Assembly: GCA_043721775.1 (NCBI GenBank)
Contig: JAYSQA010000165.1
Location: 1 to 19,281 of the forward strand
Direction of reading: 5' to 3'
DNA: 19,281 bases
DNA from: Stagnihabitans sp043721775
Lineage (GTDB): Bacteria > Pseudomonadota > Alphaproteobacteria > Rhodobacterales > Rhodobacteraceae
The stretch's first letter is position 1. Every line of letters begins with the position of its first letter. The notes under the pieces are model-generated. The model had not been told where the DNA came from. It ran no database searches and saw only the letters and a list, made by a program, of their open reading frames with translations. The translations under genes were made by a program, and so were the position numbers. Shown in pieces: positions 1-8,131 of the stretch.

Positions 1-438
1 GGAATTGCCGGTTGCCAGCATCGGATCGACGACGATGCACACGCGTTCGTCCAGATGATCCGGCACTTTGTAATAATACTGCACCGGCAGCAGGGTTTCA
101 TGGTCACGGTACAGGCCAATGAAACCGACGCGCGCCGCCGGGATCAGTTCCAGAATGCCGTCCAAAAGTCCGTTGCCCGCCCGCAGGATCGAGATCAGCG
201 CCAGTTTTTTGCCGTCAATCGCCGGGGCGTCCATCTCGCAAAGCGGGGTTTCAATCTTTTTGGTGGTCATCGGCAGTTCGCGGGTGACCTCATAGGCCAG
301 AAGCAGGCTGATCTCGCGCAGCAACTGGCGGAACGACGCGGTGGAGGTGTCTTTCTCGCGCATCAGGGTCAGTTTGTGCTGCACCAAGGGGTGGCTTACG
401 ACGGTCAGGTTCTTGAACGCGGGCAGAGTCTCAGACAT
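1..438 (-). CDS. upp: Uracil phosphoribosyltransferase, partial (C-terminus beyond window)
   Basis: Converts uracil and PRPP to UMP in the cytoplasm, the pyrimidine base salvage step. The first 146 residues are present and the frame is still open at base 1; the family is usually about 210 residues, so roughly the last 60 are missing. It starts MSETLPAFKNLTVVSHPLVQ, typical of Upp. The visible end contains the PRPP-binding loop VVDPMLATGNS at about residues 136-146. The ATG at 438 is supported by a GGAGG ribosome site six bases upstream. Its start overlaps the end of the add gene by 8 bases (ATGTCTGA), so the two are probably translated in a coupled way. It is the last visible gene of the salvage cluster and receives uracil released by the phosphorylase encoded upstream. 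Family assignment is firm. Confidence 0.95.
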   Translation of the reverse strand, partial: MSETLPAFKNLTVVSHPLVQHKLTLMREKDTSTASFRQLLREISLLLAYEVTRELPMTTKKIETPLCEMDAPAIDGKKLALISILRAGNGLLDGILELIPAARVGFIGLYRDHETLLPVQYYYKVPDHLDERVCIVVDPMLATGNS

Positions 439-1408
439 TTGCAGCCTCCAGCAGCTTGCCAATCCTGTCTTTCGTATCCTTGTCGCAAAAGGCCGCGTCA
501 AGGGCAGTCCGGTTGAGCGTGGCAAAGACGCCGTCATCCCAGTCAAACGCTTCGTGCAGCATCTCGTATTCGCGGGTCAGGGTGGTGTGAAAGAACGGCG
601 GGTCGTCGGTTGAGACGGTGACCTTGACGCCCCGGTGATACAGCTGGCCAATCGGGTGCTTGGCAAAGCTGGGATAGATGCCAAGCGCGACGTTCGAGCC
701 AGGGCAACACTCCAGCACGATGCCGGTTTCCGCCAGTTCATCGACCAGTGCCAGATCCTCGATGGCCCTGACGCCATGGCCGATGCGCAAGGCACCCAAG
801 GCGAGGGCGTCGCGCACTTCGGACGGGCCCTTCCACTCACCAGCATGAACGGTGGGTTTGAGGCCGGCTTCCCGGGCGGCATCGAAGGACCAGGAGAAGT
901 CCTTGAGTTTGCCCATGGTTTCCGCCCCGGCAATCCCGAAGCCAACCAGAAAATCGCCCGCCGTTTCAGCCGCGCAAAGGGCGGTCTGACGGGCCTTGTC
1001 GGGGCCGAAATGGCGGATGCAGGTGGCGATGGCTTTCATGGTGATGCCAGCCTCGCGCTGAAGCGCATCGGCTGTTTCACGCATGGCGGCCAGATATTCG
1101 CGCCACGCCCCCCGGTCCCTTCCGCCGCAGAAATCGGGGGAGAGGAAGATTTCCGTGTAAATGACACCGTGCTCGGCCTGCGCTTCCAGCACGGCGCGGG
1201 TCAGGCGCTGGTAATCCTCGGGTCGGGTCAGGGTGGTGCAGGCGGCTTCATAGATATTGATGAACTCGGCGAAGCCATCGAAGCGGTAGTTTCCGTCGGC
1301 GGTGAAGATGCCGGCGATGTCGATATGCTTTTCCTTCGCCAGGCCTGCAATAAATCGCGGCGGGGCGGCACCTTCAAGGTGGAGGTGAAGTTCGAGTTTG
1401 GGCGTCAT
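431..1408 (-). CDS. add: Adenosine deaminase
   Basis: Hydrolyses adenosine (or deoxyadenosine) to inosine and ammonia; a zinc-dependent TIM-barrel amidohydrolase of 325 residues, close to the usual 330-340. Visible metal and catalytic residues are H8 and H10 in LHLHLEG, H188 and E191 in VHAGEW, H211 in IGHG, and D268/D269 in STDDP. The start at 1408 is chosen because MTPKLELHLHLEG is the normal N-terminus of the family; upstream codons in the same frame run through a palindromic intergenic repeat. A weak GGAAGA ribosome site precedes the ATG. The gene lies 64 bases after deoB and overlaps upp. The segment IAGAE replaces the more usual LAGDE, and ECCPGSN replaces ECPTSN, so specificity toward adenine or a modified nucleoside is an alternative to adenosine. 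Confidence 0.88.
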   Translation of the reverse strand: MTPKLELHLHLEGAAPPRFIAGLAKEKHIDIAGIFTADGNYRFDGFAEFINIYEAACTTLTRPEDYQRLTRAVLEAQAEHGVIYTEIFLSPDFCGGRDRGAWREYLAAMRETADALQREAGITMKAIATCIRHFGPDKARQTALCAAETAGDFLVGFGIAGAETMGKLKDFSWSFDAAREAGLKPTVHAGEWKGPSEVRDALALGALRIGHGVRAIEDLALVDELAETGIVLECCPGSNVALGIYPSFAKHPIGQLYHRGVKVTVSTDDPPFFHTTLTREYEMLHEAFDWDDGVFATLNRTALDAAFCDKDTKDRIGKLLEAANV

Positions 1409-1426
1409 GCGGTTTCTTCCGGCAAG

Positions 1427-1455
1427 CCCAGGATTTTTCGACGAAAATTCTTGGG
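1427..1455. repeat. Intergenic palindrome, copy 1
   Basis: Two 14-base arms (CCCAGGATTTTTCG and CGAAAATTCTTGGG) flank a single central A. One mismatch and one potential G-T pair interrupt the stem. It lies between the stop of deoB and the start of add. A cleaner copy occurs at 4471-4497. It could act as an intercistronic RNA stem, a partial terminator or a REP-like dispersed element. Confidence 0.8.
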
Positions 1456-1472
1456 TTGAGGCGTGGCGCGGA

Positions 1473-2678
1473 TCACAGGAATGACTTTCCGGGGCCTTGG
1501 GCGGGAATGCCAAGGTGGGCGGCGATAGAGGCTGCAACATCGGTGAAGGCGCGGATGCCGAGGGGGCCCGTACCTGTTCCCGCGACCAGAAGGGGCACGC
1601 GCTCGCGGGTGTGGTCGGTGCCGCGCCAGGTGGGGTCGTTGCCGTGGTCGGCGGTGAACAGGGCAAGGTCGCCGGGTTGCAGGGCTTGCAGGAAGGCCCC
1701 GGCGCGGGTGTCGAACCATTCCAGCGCGCGGGCATAGCCGGACACGTCGCGCGGGTGGCCGTAAAGGCTGTCGAACTCGACAAAGTTGGCGAAGGTCAAG
1801 GAGCCGGGTTCAGCTTCAGATCCAAGGCGGTCCAGATGATCGAAAAGGTCAACGTCGCTTTTGCCTTTCCACAGCTTGCCGATCCCGTGCATCGAGAAGA
1901 TGTCGCCGATCTTGCCGATGGCATGGGTGGCGCGGCCTGCGTCTGACGTCCAGTCCAGCAGCGTGGGCGCAGGGGGGGCGATGGCGTAGTCATGCCGGTT
2001 GGCGGTGCGTTTGAAGTTGTCCGGCGTGCCGATGAAGGGGCGGGCGATGACGCGGCCGACCTTCATGGCATGCAGATGGGGGGCAAGGTCGGTGCAAAGC
2101 TTCAGCAGGCGGTCCAGCCCGAATGCATCTTCATGGGCGGCAATCTGAAACACCGAGTCGGCAGAAGTGTAGCAGATCGGCCAGCCGGTGCGCAGGTGCT
2201 CGACAATATGCTTTGCGATGATCGGCATGCCGGAAGAGTGGCAGTTGCCAAGGATGGCTGTCGTACCCGCCAGTTTGCAGACCAGTGCCGTAAGGTCAGC
2301 CGGGAAGGCCGGGACGGTGTCGGGGAAATAGGTCCAGTCCCATGGCACCGGCACGCCAGCCAGCTCCCAATGGCCGGAAGGCGTGTCCTTGCCGCGTGAG
2401 ATTTCCTGTGCCGCACCCCAACGGCCTTGCGGCATGGCGGTGAGGATTGTTTCTGCGCCGGAGGCCAGACGAAGGACGGCGCCAAGGCCCAAGGCGTCCA
2501 GGTTGGGCATTTTCAAGGGGCCAGAGCGGCCATCTTCAGCGCGGCCTGCCGCACAAGCGGCGGCGATGTGGCCAAGGGTGTTGGCACCCTCGTCGCCGAA
2601 AGCCGCGGCATCGGGGGCCCCGCCGCAGCCGACGGAATCCATTACGATCAGGTAGGCGCGATTGCGCTCACCGGCCAT
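1473..2678 (-). CDS. deoB: Phosphopentomutase
   Basis: Interconverts (deoxy)ribose-1-phosphate and (deoxy)ribose-5-phosphate, linking nucleoside breakdown to central metabolism. 401 residues, against about 407 in E. coli; alkaline-phosphatase superfamily with two manganese ions. Metal-site motifs are visible: VMDSVGCGGAPD near the N-terminus (D14) and TADHGNDP followed by GTDHTRERVPLL near the C-terminus, plus the cap domain in between. The ATG at 2678 shares one base with the deoA stop codon (TGATG) and follows an AAGGA ribosome site, which indicates translational coupling with deoA. The substrate is the pentose-1-phosphate made by DeoA, so the gene order matches the pathway. The C-terminus GPGKSFL is typical of the family. 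Confidence 0.95.
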   Translation of the reverse strand: MAGERNRAYLIVMDSVGCGGAPDAAAFGDEGANTLGHIAAACAAGRAEDGRSGPLKMPNLDALGLGAVLRLASGAETILTAMPQGRWGAAQEISRGKDTPSGHWELAGVPVPWDWTYFPDTVPAFPADLTALVCKLAGTTAILGNCHSSGMPIIAKHIVEHLRTGWPICYTSADSVFQIAAHEDAFGLDRLLKLCTDLAPHLHAMKVGRVIARPFIGTPDNFKRTANRHDYAIAPPAPTLLDWTSDAGRATHAIGKIGDIFSMHGIGKLWKGKSDVDLFDHLDRLGSEAEPGSLTFANFVEFDSLYGHPRDVSGYARALEWFDTRAGAFLQALQPGDLALFTADHGNDPTWRGTDHTRERVPLLVAGTGTGPLGIRAFTDVAASIAAHLGIPAQGPGKSFL

Positions 2679-3985
2679 CAGGCGATCCTTTTCAGCACAA
2701 GCGGCGGGTCGGCGGGGGCCGTGTCACCCAAGGCATAGGCGGCCTGAATCGTGCGGATCGCCTCTTCGGCCTGCGCTTCGGTGGCGGCGTGGACCATGCA
2801 CAGCGGGTCGCCCGGCCCGATATCTTCGCCGATCCCGGCAAGGTCTGACAGACCGACCGAGGGGTTGATCTTGTCGCCCTCGCGCTGGCGGCCACCGCCA
2901 AGGCGCACCACAGCCAGACCCAAAGCCTCGCCGTCGATGGATTGGACGAAGCCTTGCCGGGGGCAGGGCACCTCGCGGATCACGGTGGCGGCGGGCAGGC
3001 GGTCGGGCCAGCGGTCGACGAAATCAGCCGGGCCGCCTTGCGCTGCGACCATGCGGCCAAAGGCATCGGCGGCGGCACCGGATTCCAGCGCCAGGGCGAT
3101 GCGGCTTTCGCCATCGAGCACGTCATCGGCAATGCCGCCAAGCGCCAGTGCCTCGCCGCCCAAGGCCATGGTCAGGTCCCACAGCGCCGCGTTGACCGAG
3201 GTGCCGGTCAGCGTCTCCATCACTTCCGACACTTCCAGCGCGTTGCCTGCTGCGGTGGCCAGTGGTTGGCTCATGTCGGTGATCAAGGCGGAGGTCATGC
3301 AGCCGGCCCTTTGGGCGGTAAAGACAAGGGCGCGGGCAAGCGCCTCGGCATCCTCCAGCGTTTTCATGAAGGCACCGGAGCCGCATTTGACATCAAGAAC
3401 AAGCGCTTCCAACCCCGCCGCCAGCTTTTTGGACAGGATCGAGGCGGTGATGAGGTCGATGCTTTCCACGGTGCCGGTGACATCACGGATGGCATAAAGG
3501 CGGCGGTCGGCGGGGGCAATCTCGGCGCTGGCCGAGACGATGGCGCAGCGGATTTCCTTCATCTGGCGGCGCAGTTGGTCTTGAGCCAGCCCGGTGCGAA
3601 AGCCGGGAATCGCCTCCAGCTTGTCCAGCGTGCCGCCGGTGTGGCCAAGGCCCCGGCCTGAAATCATCGGCACATAAGCCCCGCAAGCGGCCAAAGCGGG
3701 CGCGAGCAGCAGCGAGATACAGTCGCCGATGCCGCCAGTGGAGTGTTTGTCGATGACCGGGCCCGGCAGATCCCATTCCAGCACCTGGCCCGAGTCGCGC
3801 ATGCCTGTCGTCAGCGCGACCCGGCCCGCCTCGCCGAGGCCTTTCAGCAGCACGGCCATGGCGAAAGCGCCAGCCTGGGCATCGGTCACGTCGCCCGTGG
3901 CAAGGCCAGTGGCGAACCATTTCAATTCGTCAGCGGATGGCACGCGGCCATCGCGGATCTTGGCGATGATGGCGCGGGCGTCCAT
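2678..3985 (-). CDS. deoA: Thymidine phosphorylase
   Basis: Phosphorolysis of thymidine (and deoxyuridine) to the base and deoxyribose-1-phosphate. 435 residues, close to the 440 of E. coli DeoA. The phosphate-binding motif KHSTGGIGD is at residues 80-88, and the family signature GRGLGHTGGTLDKLE is at 110-124. The C-terminal domain is complete. The ATG at 3985 shares one base with the cdd stop (TGATG); an open stretch further upstream in this frame lies inside cdd and is not used. The ribosome site is weak, consistent with reinitiation after cdd. Its product feeds DeoB directly downstream. A broader pyrimidine-nucleoside phosphorylase (pdp type) is the main alternative; the length and motifs fit both. 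Confidence 0.93.
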   Translation of the reverse strand: MDARAIIAKIRDGRVPSADELKWFATGLATGDVTDAQAGAFAMAVLLKGLGEAGRVALTTGMRDSGQVLEWDLPGPVIDKHSTGGIGDCISLLLAPALAACGAYVPMISGRGLGHTGGTLDKLEAIPGFRTGLAQDQLRRQMKEIRCAIVSASAEIAPADRRLYAIRDVTGTVESIDLITASILSKKLAAGLEALVLDVKCGSGAFMKTLEDAEALARALVFTAQRAGCMTSALITDMSQPLATAAGNALEVSEVMETLTGTSVNAALWDLTMALGGEALALGGIADDVLDGESRIALALESGAAADAFGRMVAAQGGPADFVDRWPDRLPAATVIREVPCPRQGFVQSIDGEALGLAVVRLGGGRQREGDKINPSVGLSDLAGIGEDIGPGDPLCMVHAATEAQAEEAIRTIQAAYALGDTAPADPPLVLKRIA

Positions 3986-4374
3986 CAGACTTTCGCCATA
4001 TGGGCGGCGGTGAACACTCCGGGCAGAAGGTCTGCCACGGTCATCACGAATTGCGCGCCATCCGTGGTGCAGAGGGTTACCTTGACGTCCGGGGCGGCAA
4101 ATTCGGCGATTTTCTGGCGGCAGCCGCCGCAAGGTGGCACCGGCGAGGGGCTGTCGGCAATCACCAGAATTTCGGCAATTGCGGTGTCACCTGACGCGAT
4201 CATGGCGGCGATGGCCCCGGCCTCGGCGCAGGTGCCCTCGGGGTAGGCGACATTTTCGACATTGCAGCCGACATGAATGGCACCGGAGGTGCTGCGCAGG
4301 GCGGCGCCAACCTTGAAGCGGGAATAGGGCGCATATGCGCGCAGGCGCACGTTGGTGGCAAGTTGCAGAAGCAT
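3985..4374 (-). CDS. cdd: Cytidine deaminase
   Basis: Deaminates cytidine and deoxycytidine to uridine and deoxyuridine. 129 residues, the short tetrameric zinc enzyme form. Zinc ligands and the catalytic glutamate are visible as C49-A50-E51 in GTCAEAGA and C82/C85 in PPCGGC; the N-terminal APYSRFKVGAAL substrate-binding segment is intact. The frame is open further upstream, with possible starts at 4392 and 4431, but the ATG at 4374 has an AAAGGAG ribosome site five bases before it and gives the standard family length. First gene of the salvage cluster: deoA follows with a one-base overlap. Uridine made here can be phosphorolysed by DeoA-type enzymes and the uracil recovered by Upp. Confidence 0.95.
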   Translation of the reverse strand: MLLQLATNVRLRAYAPYSRFKVGAALRSTSGAIHVGCNVENVAYPEGTCAEAGAIAAMIASGDTAIAEILVIADSPSPVPPCGGCRQKIAEFAAPDVKVTLCTTDGAQFVMTVADLLPGVFTAAHMAKV

Positions 4375-4379
4375 GGAAA

Positions 4380-4386
4380 CTCCTTT
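4380..4386 (-). promoter_or_regulatory. Ribosome binding site deciding the cdd start
   Basis: AAAGGAG on the minus strand, five bases before the ATG at 4374. It selects this start over in-frame ATGs at 4392 and 4431. Confidence 0.8.
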
Positions 4387-4402
4387 GACCATCTGGGCAG
4401 GA

Positions 4403-4431
4403 ATTGTGGGCTGATTGCACCGGTCATGCAA
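4403..4431 (-). promoter_or_regulatory. Possible promoter for the cdd-deoA-deoB cluster
   Basis: On the minus strand TTGCAT (4431-4426) and CACAAT (4408-4403) are spaced by 17 bases and lie just upstream of the cdd ribosome site. Each hexamer matches the sigma-70 consensus only partly, so this is a weak candidate supported mainly by position. Confidence 0.25.
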
Positions 4432-4470
4432 GCCTTCAGCTTGGACAGGTCAGGGCACTGACGGGTAAGT

Positions 4471-4497
4471 CCAAGAATTTTCGTCGAAAATTCTTGG
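4471..4497. repeat. Intergenic palindrome, copy 2 (perfect)
   Basis: Perfect 13-base arms (CCAAGAATTTTCG and CGAAAATTCTTGG) around one central T. It lies 14 bases past the stop of the cupin gene and about 97 bases upstream of cdd, both on the minus strand. It may end the cupin transcript or be a dispersed repeat; copy 1 is at 1427-1455. Confidence 0.85.
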
Positions 4498-4511
4498 GTG
4501 GGGCCGTGGCG

Positions 4512-5603
4512 TCAGAGGGTGATGGTCTTGAAGCTGCCGGGGAGCGAGACTTCGAGGAGTTGCAAGTTTGCCGTGGTTTCAGCGTAGCGGGTGGCCATGC
4601 CCGGCGGGATCACAAAAGCGTCGCCTGCTGTAAGGCGCCAGGGGGCCTTACCCTCGCCCTCCAGGGTCATTTCGCCGGACATCACGAAGGTGAAAAGGAT
4701 ATCGCCTTCGTGCTTGGTCCACGGGGCTTGTCCCGCAGGGCGGGCGACCATGACGGAGGCCACGCCCTTGGTACCCGCGTTGATCGTGGTGTCGCGCGCC
4801 TCGAACCCCGGGATGCGGAAGGGGGCGAAGGTGCCGGTTTGCCCGACGTTGTGGACGAAGCGCTGGCCGTCCCATTCGCGGTCGGGGTTCAGGGCTTCGT
4901 TGGGCAGGGTCAGGGCATGGTCGATTTCGGTGATATGCTCGGCGGGGACGCCGATTTCGATGACCTCGATGCCGTCACCGGATTCCACTACCCTGTGGCG
5001 GATCGTGGGCGGCTGGATGAAGCAATCTCCGGCGTGCAGGCGGCGCAGGCTGCCCTGATCTTCGTACAGCACATCGACCCAGCCCTTGATGCAGAAGATC
5101 AGCTGGAAGCCGACCTTGTGGAAATGCACCAGGTCCGGCACGCGGCCATCGGGCACGCGGATGTGGCTGGCGATCATCGCCCCGCCAAGGCGGGTGGGCA
5201 CAAGGTCGCGGTACATCATCCCGGCGCGGCCAATCACCCAAGGCGCCTGGTCGGCCAGACGGCGTACAACAAAGGCGTGTTCAGTTTTGGGCATCACCAG
5301 CGGCGGGTTCAACTCGTCCAGTTCGACTTGGGTGCCGCCCGGAGAGGTCAGCGAAGCTTTCCCCTCGGCAATTCCCGCCCAATCATCAGACAGGATGCGG
5401 ATCAGGCCGGAGGCGGTTTTCGCCTCGGCATCCAGCCGCAGGCGCAAGCCGTGGCCAGAGATCACCGCGACATGCGGGTTGTCAGCCGGATAGATCATGT
5501 CGAGCCGCATTTTCAGCGTCTTGGTGAAGAACGGCAGGTCGCCGCGCAGATCCGTGGTGGGCAAAACGGTTTCGGCACGGGTCTCGGATTGGGGATCGGG
5601 CAT
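4512..5603 (-). CDS. Cupin-domain protein with VOC-like N-terminus (bicupin)
   Basis: 363 residues from the ATG at 5603, which gives MPDPQSETRAETVLP and follows a weak AAAGAG ribosome site. Residues about 15-55 (TDLRGDLPFFTKTLKMRLDM onward to HGLRLRLD) look like the first half of a glyoxalase/VOC module. Two cupin barrels follow. The first carries HFHKVGFQLIFCIKGWVDVL, with a metal-type histidine pair, and HAGDCFIQPPTIRHRV. The second carries KHEGDILFTFVMSGEMTLEG and LTAGDAFVIPPGMATRY. Such double cupins include dioxygenases, isomerases and binding proteins; no substrate can be named. It is on the same strand as the salvage cluster but separated from it by a palindrome, and it diverges from maeB. 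No signal peptide is seen, so it is probably cytoplasmic. Confidence 0.75.
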   Translation of the reverse strand: MPDPQSETRAETVLPTTDLRGDLPFFTKTLKMRLDMIYPADNPHVAVISGHGLRLRLDAEAKTASGLIRILSDDWAGIAEGKASLTSPGGTQVELDELNPPLVMPKTEHAFVVRRLADQAPWVIGRAGMMYRDLVPTRLGGAMIASHIRVPDGRVPDLVHFHKVGFQLIFCIKGWVDVLYEDQGSLRRLHAGDCFIQPPTIRHRVVESGDGIEVIEIGVPAEHITEIDHALTLPNEALNPDREWDGQRFVHNVGQTGTFAPFRIPGFEARDTTINAGTKGVASVMVARPAGQAPWTKHEGDILFTFVMSGEMTLEGEGKAPWRLTAGDAFVIPPGMATRYAETTANLQLLEVSLPGSFKTITL

Positions 5604-5742
5604 GGCATTCTCTTTCGGTTTGCGACATGGTGGCCCTCGCCCCGGTGATTTGCAAGAAGCGACGGGTGTGTTGCCGAAAACCCAGCGGCAGCCGGATGGC
5701 CCCGGCTTTGGCAGGGTGACAAGACGGGTTGAGGAGACGGAC

Positions 5743-8022
5743 ATGACCGAAGCACGGGCGGACAATGCGCGGCAAGCGGCGCTAGATTACCACGAATTCC
5801 CCAAACCGGGCAAGCTGGAGATCCGGGCCACCAAGCCCCTTGCCAATGGCAAGGATCTGGCGCGGGCCTATAGCCCCGGCGTGGCCGAAGCCTGTCTGGA
5901 GATCAAGGCAGACCCTGCGACGGCCAGCCGCTACACCTCGCGCGGGAACCTGGTGGGGGTGGTGACCAATGGCACTGCGGTACTGGGCTTGGGCAACATC
6001 GGGGCGCTGGCCTCGAAACCTGTCATGGAGGGCAAGGCGGTTCTGTTCAAGAAATTCGCCAACATTGATTGCTTTGACATCGAGTTGAACGAACCCGACC
6101 CGGTGAAGCTGGCCGCCATCGTCTGCGCTTTGGAGCCGACCTTTGGTGCCATCAACCTTGAGGATATCAAGGCTCCCGATTGCTTCATCGTCGAAAAGCT
6201 ATGCCGGGAACGGATGAAGATTCCGGTCTTCCACGATGACCAGCACGGCACCGCGATTGTGGTGGGGGCCGCGGCCACCAACGCGCTGCATGTCGCCGGG
6301 AAAGCCTTTGGCGATATCAAGGTTGTCTCGACCGGGGGCGGGGCGGCGGGGATTGCCTGCCTGAACATGCTGCTGAAGCTGGGTGTGCGGCGCGAGAATG
6401 TCTGGCTGTGTGACCTTGCGGGGCTGGTCTACCATGGCCGGGTCGATCAGATGACCGATCAAAAGGCCGAATATGCCCAAGGCTTTACACCCGCCACGCT
6501 GGATGATGTGATTGAGGGCGCGGACCTGTTCCTTGGCCTTTCGGGCCCCGGTGTGCTGACGGCGGATATGGTCAAGAAGATGGCCCGTCAGCCGATTGTC
6601 TTCGCCCTTGCCAACCCCAGCCCGGAAATTCTGCCCGATGTGGTGCGTGCGGCGGTGCCCAATGCCATCATCGCTACCGGACGCAGCGATTTTCCCAATC
6701 AGGTCAACAACGTGCTGTGCTTTCCCTTCATCTTCCGGGGCGCATTGGACGTCGGCGCCACCACAATCAACGCGGAAATGGAACTGGCTTGCATCGAAGG
6801 CATCGCGGCCCTGGCCCGCACCACCACCAGTGCCGAGGCGGCTGCCGCCTATGCTGGGGAAAAGCTGACCTTCGGGCCGGATTACCTGATCCCCAAACCC
6901 TTTGACCCGCGCCTGATTGGCGTCGTGGCCAGTGCAGTTGCCAAGGCCGCGATGGAAACCGGCGTGGCGATGCGCCCGATCAACGATCTGGACGCTTACC
7001 GGCAGAAGCTGGACAGTTCGGTTTTCAAATCTGCCCTCATCATGCGGCCGGTCTTTGACTCGGTCCGCAATTCGTCACGCCGGATCATCTTTGCGGAAGG
7101 CGAGGATGAACGCGTTCTGCGTGCCGCCAGCGCCATGCTGGAAGAGATGACCATCAAGCCAATCCTGATCGGCCGCCCCGATGTGATCAGCGCCCGCTGT
7201 GAACGCTTTGGCTTGTCGATCCGGCCAGACCGGGATTTCCAGATCGTGAACCCGGAAAGCGACCACCGCTACCGTGACTATTGGGGCAGCTATCACCAGT
7301 TGCTGGAACGGCAGGGCGTGACACCGGATACGGCACGCGCCGTGCTGCGCACCAACTCCACCGCCATTGCGGCGATTGCCGTGCATCGGGGCGATGCCGA
7401 CAGCATGATCTGCGGTGCCTTCGGGCAATATCTGTGGCACCTGAACTATGTGCGTCAGGTTCTGGCGCGCGGCGGGCAGCATCCCCTTGGCGCTTTGTCG
7501 CTGATGATCCTGGAGGATGGCCCGCTGTTTGTGGCTGACACGCAGGTCAACCCGATTCCGTCGCCGGACCAGATCGCCATGGCGGCCATCGGGGCCGTCC
7601 GCCATGCCCGCCGCTTTGGCGTGGAACCCAAGGTGGCGCTGTGTTCGCATTCCAGCTTCGGCAACCTTGACAGCGATTCAGGCCGCCGGATGCGTGGGGC
7701 CATGGAAATCATGGACGCCCTGGAATGCGACTTTGAATATGAAGGCGAGATGAGCCTTGATGCGGCGCTGGATGATGAGCTGCGTGACCGCATCTTTCCG
7801 AACAGCCGCCTGAAGGGCCCCGCCAACATCCTGATCTTCGGTTATACCGATGCCGCCAATGCTGCGCGCAACATGCTGAAGATGAAAGCGGGCGGCTTGG
7901 AGGTTGGGCCGATCCTGATGGGCATGGGCAACCGGGCGCATATCGTCACCCCCGCGATCACCGTGCGCGGACTTTTGAACGTGGCCGCGCTGGCCGGGGC
8001 ACCGGTGGCGCATTACGGGTAG
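5743..8022 (+). CDS. maeB: NADP-dependent malic enzyme with phosphotransacetylase-like C-terminal domain
   Basis: Oxidative decarboxylation of malate to pyruvate, making NADPH. 759 residues, the same length as E. coli MaeB. The N-terminal malic domain shows YSPGVAEACLEI and the GNLVGVVTNGTAVLGLGNIG segment. Catalytic-region motifs EDIKAPDCF and HDDQHGTAIV follow, then a Rossmann motif STGGGAAGIA. From about residue 430 the sequence switches to a phosphotransacetylase-type domain (SSRRIIFAEGEDERVLRAA), which in this family regulates the enzyme (acetyl-CoA, for example) rather than catalyses. The ATG at 5743 is preceded by GAGGAGACGG. The frame is open further upstream, but that part overlaps the divergent cupin gene and lacks family similarity. 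Confidence in the family is very high. Confidence 0.96.
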   Translation: MTEARADNARQAALDYHEFPKPGKLEIRATKPLANGKDLARAYSPGVAEACLEIKADPATASRYTSRGNLVGVVTNGTAVLGLGNIGALASKPVMEGKAVLFKKFANIDCFDIELNEPDPVKLAAIVCALEPTFGAINLEDIKAPDCFIVEKLCRERMKIPVFHDDQHGTAIVVGAAATNALHVAGKAFGDIKVVSTGGGAAGIACLNMLLKLGVRRENVWLCDLAGLVYHGRVDQMTDQKAEYAQGFTPATLDDVIEGADLFLGLSGPGVLTADMVKKMARQPIVFALANPSPEILPDVVRAAVPNAIIATGRSDFPNQVNNVLCFPFIFRGALDVGATTINAEMELACIEGIAALARTTTSAEAAAAYAGEKLTFGPDYLIPKPFDPRLIGVVASAVAKAAMETGVAMRPINDLDAYRQKLDSSVFKSALIMRPVFDSVRNSSRRIIFAEGEDERVLRAASAMLEEMTIKPILIGRPDVISARCERFGLSIRPDRDFQIVNPESDHRYRDYWGSYHQLLERQGVTPDTARAVLRTNSTAIAAIAVHRGDADSMICGAFGQYLWHLNYVRQVLARGGQHPLGALSLMILEDGPLFVADTQVNPIPSPDQIAMAAIGAVRHARRFGVEPKVALCSHSSFGNLDSDSGRRMRGAMEIMDALECDFEYEGEMSLDAALDDELRDRIFPNSRLKGPANILIFGYTDAANAARNMLKMKAGGLEVGPILMGMGNRAHIVTPAITVRGLLNVAALAGAPVAHYG

Positions 8023-8024
8023 GG

Positions 8025-8031
8025 CCTATCC
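8025..8031. promoter_or_regulatory. CCTATCC half-site upstream of the HPt gene (speculative)
   Basis: The heptamer CCTATCC lies just after the maeB stop and about 100 bases before the HPt start. It is identical to one arm of the 18-base palindrome at 13153-13170. One seven-base match can be chance; it is listed only because both sites lie ahead of signalling genes in the same locus. Confidence 0.2.
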
Positions 8032-8131
8032 GTTGCCATCTGGACTTTGACCGTTGAATGAGTAACCTGCGGTTGTAGGGCGTGTCCGGGTTTGGGCCGG
8101 CCAGGACGTGACGGACAGGAGCGGGCAACGC

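Noticed and set aside
635..1459. Plus-strand open frame of 274 codons opposite add
   Set aside because: Shadow of a clear adenosine deaminase gene; no family resemblance or ribosome site.
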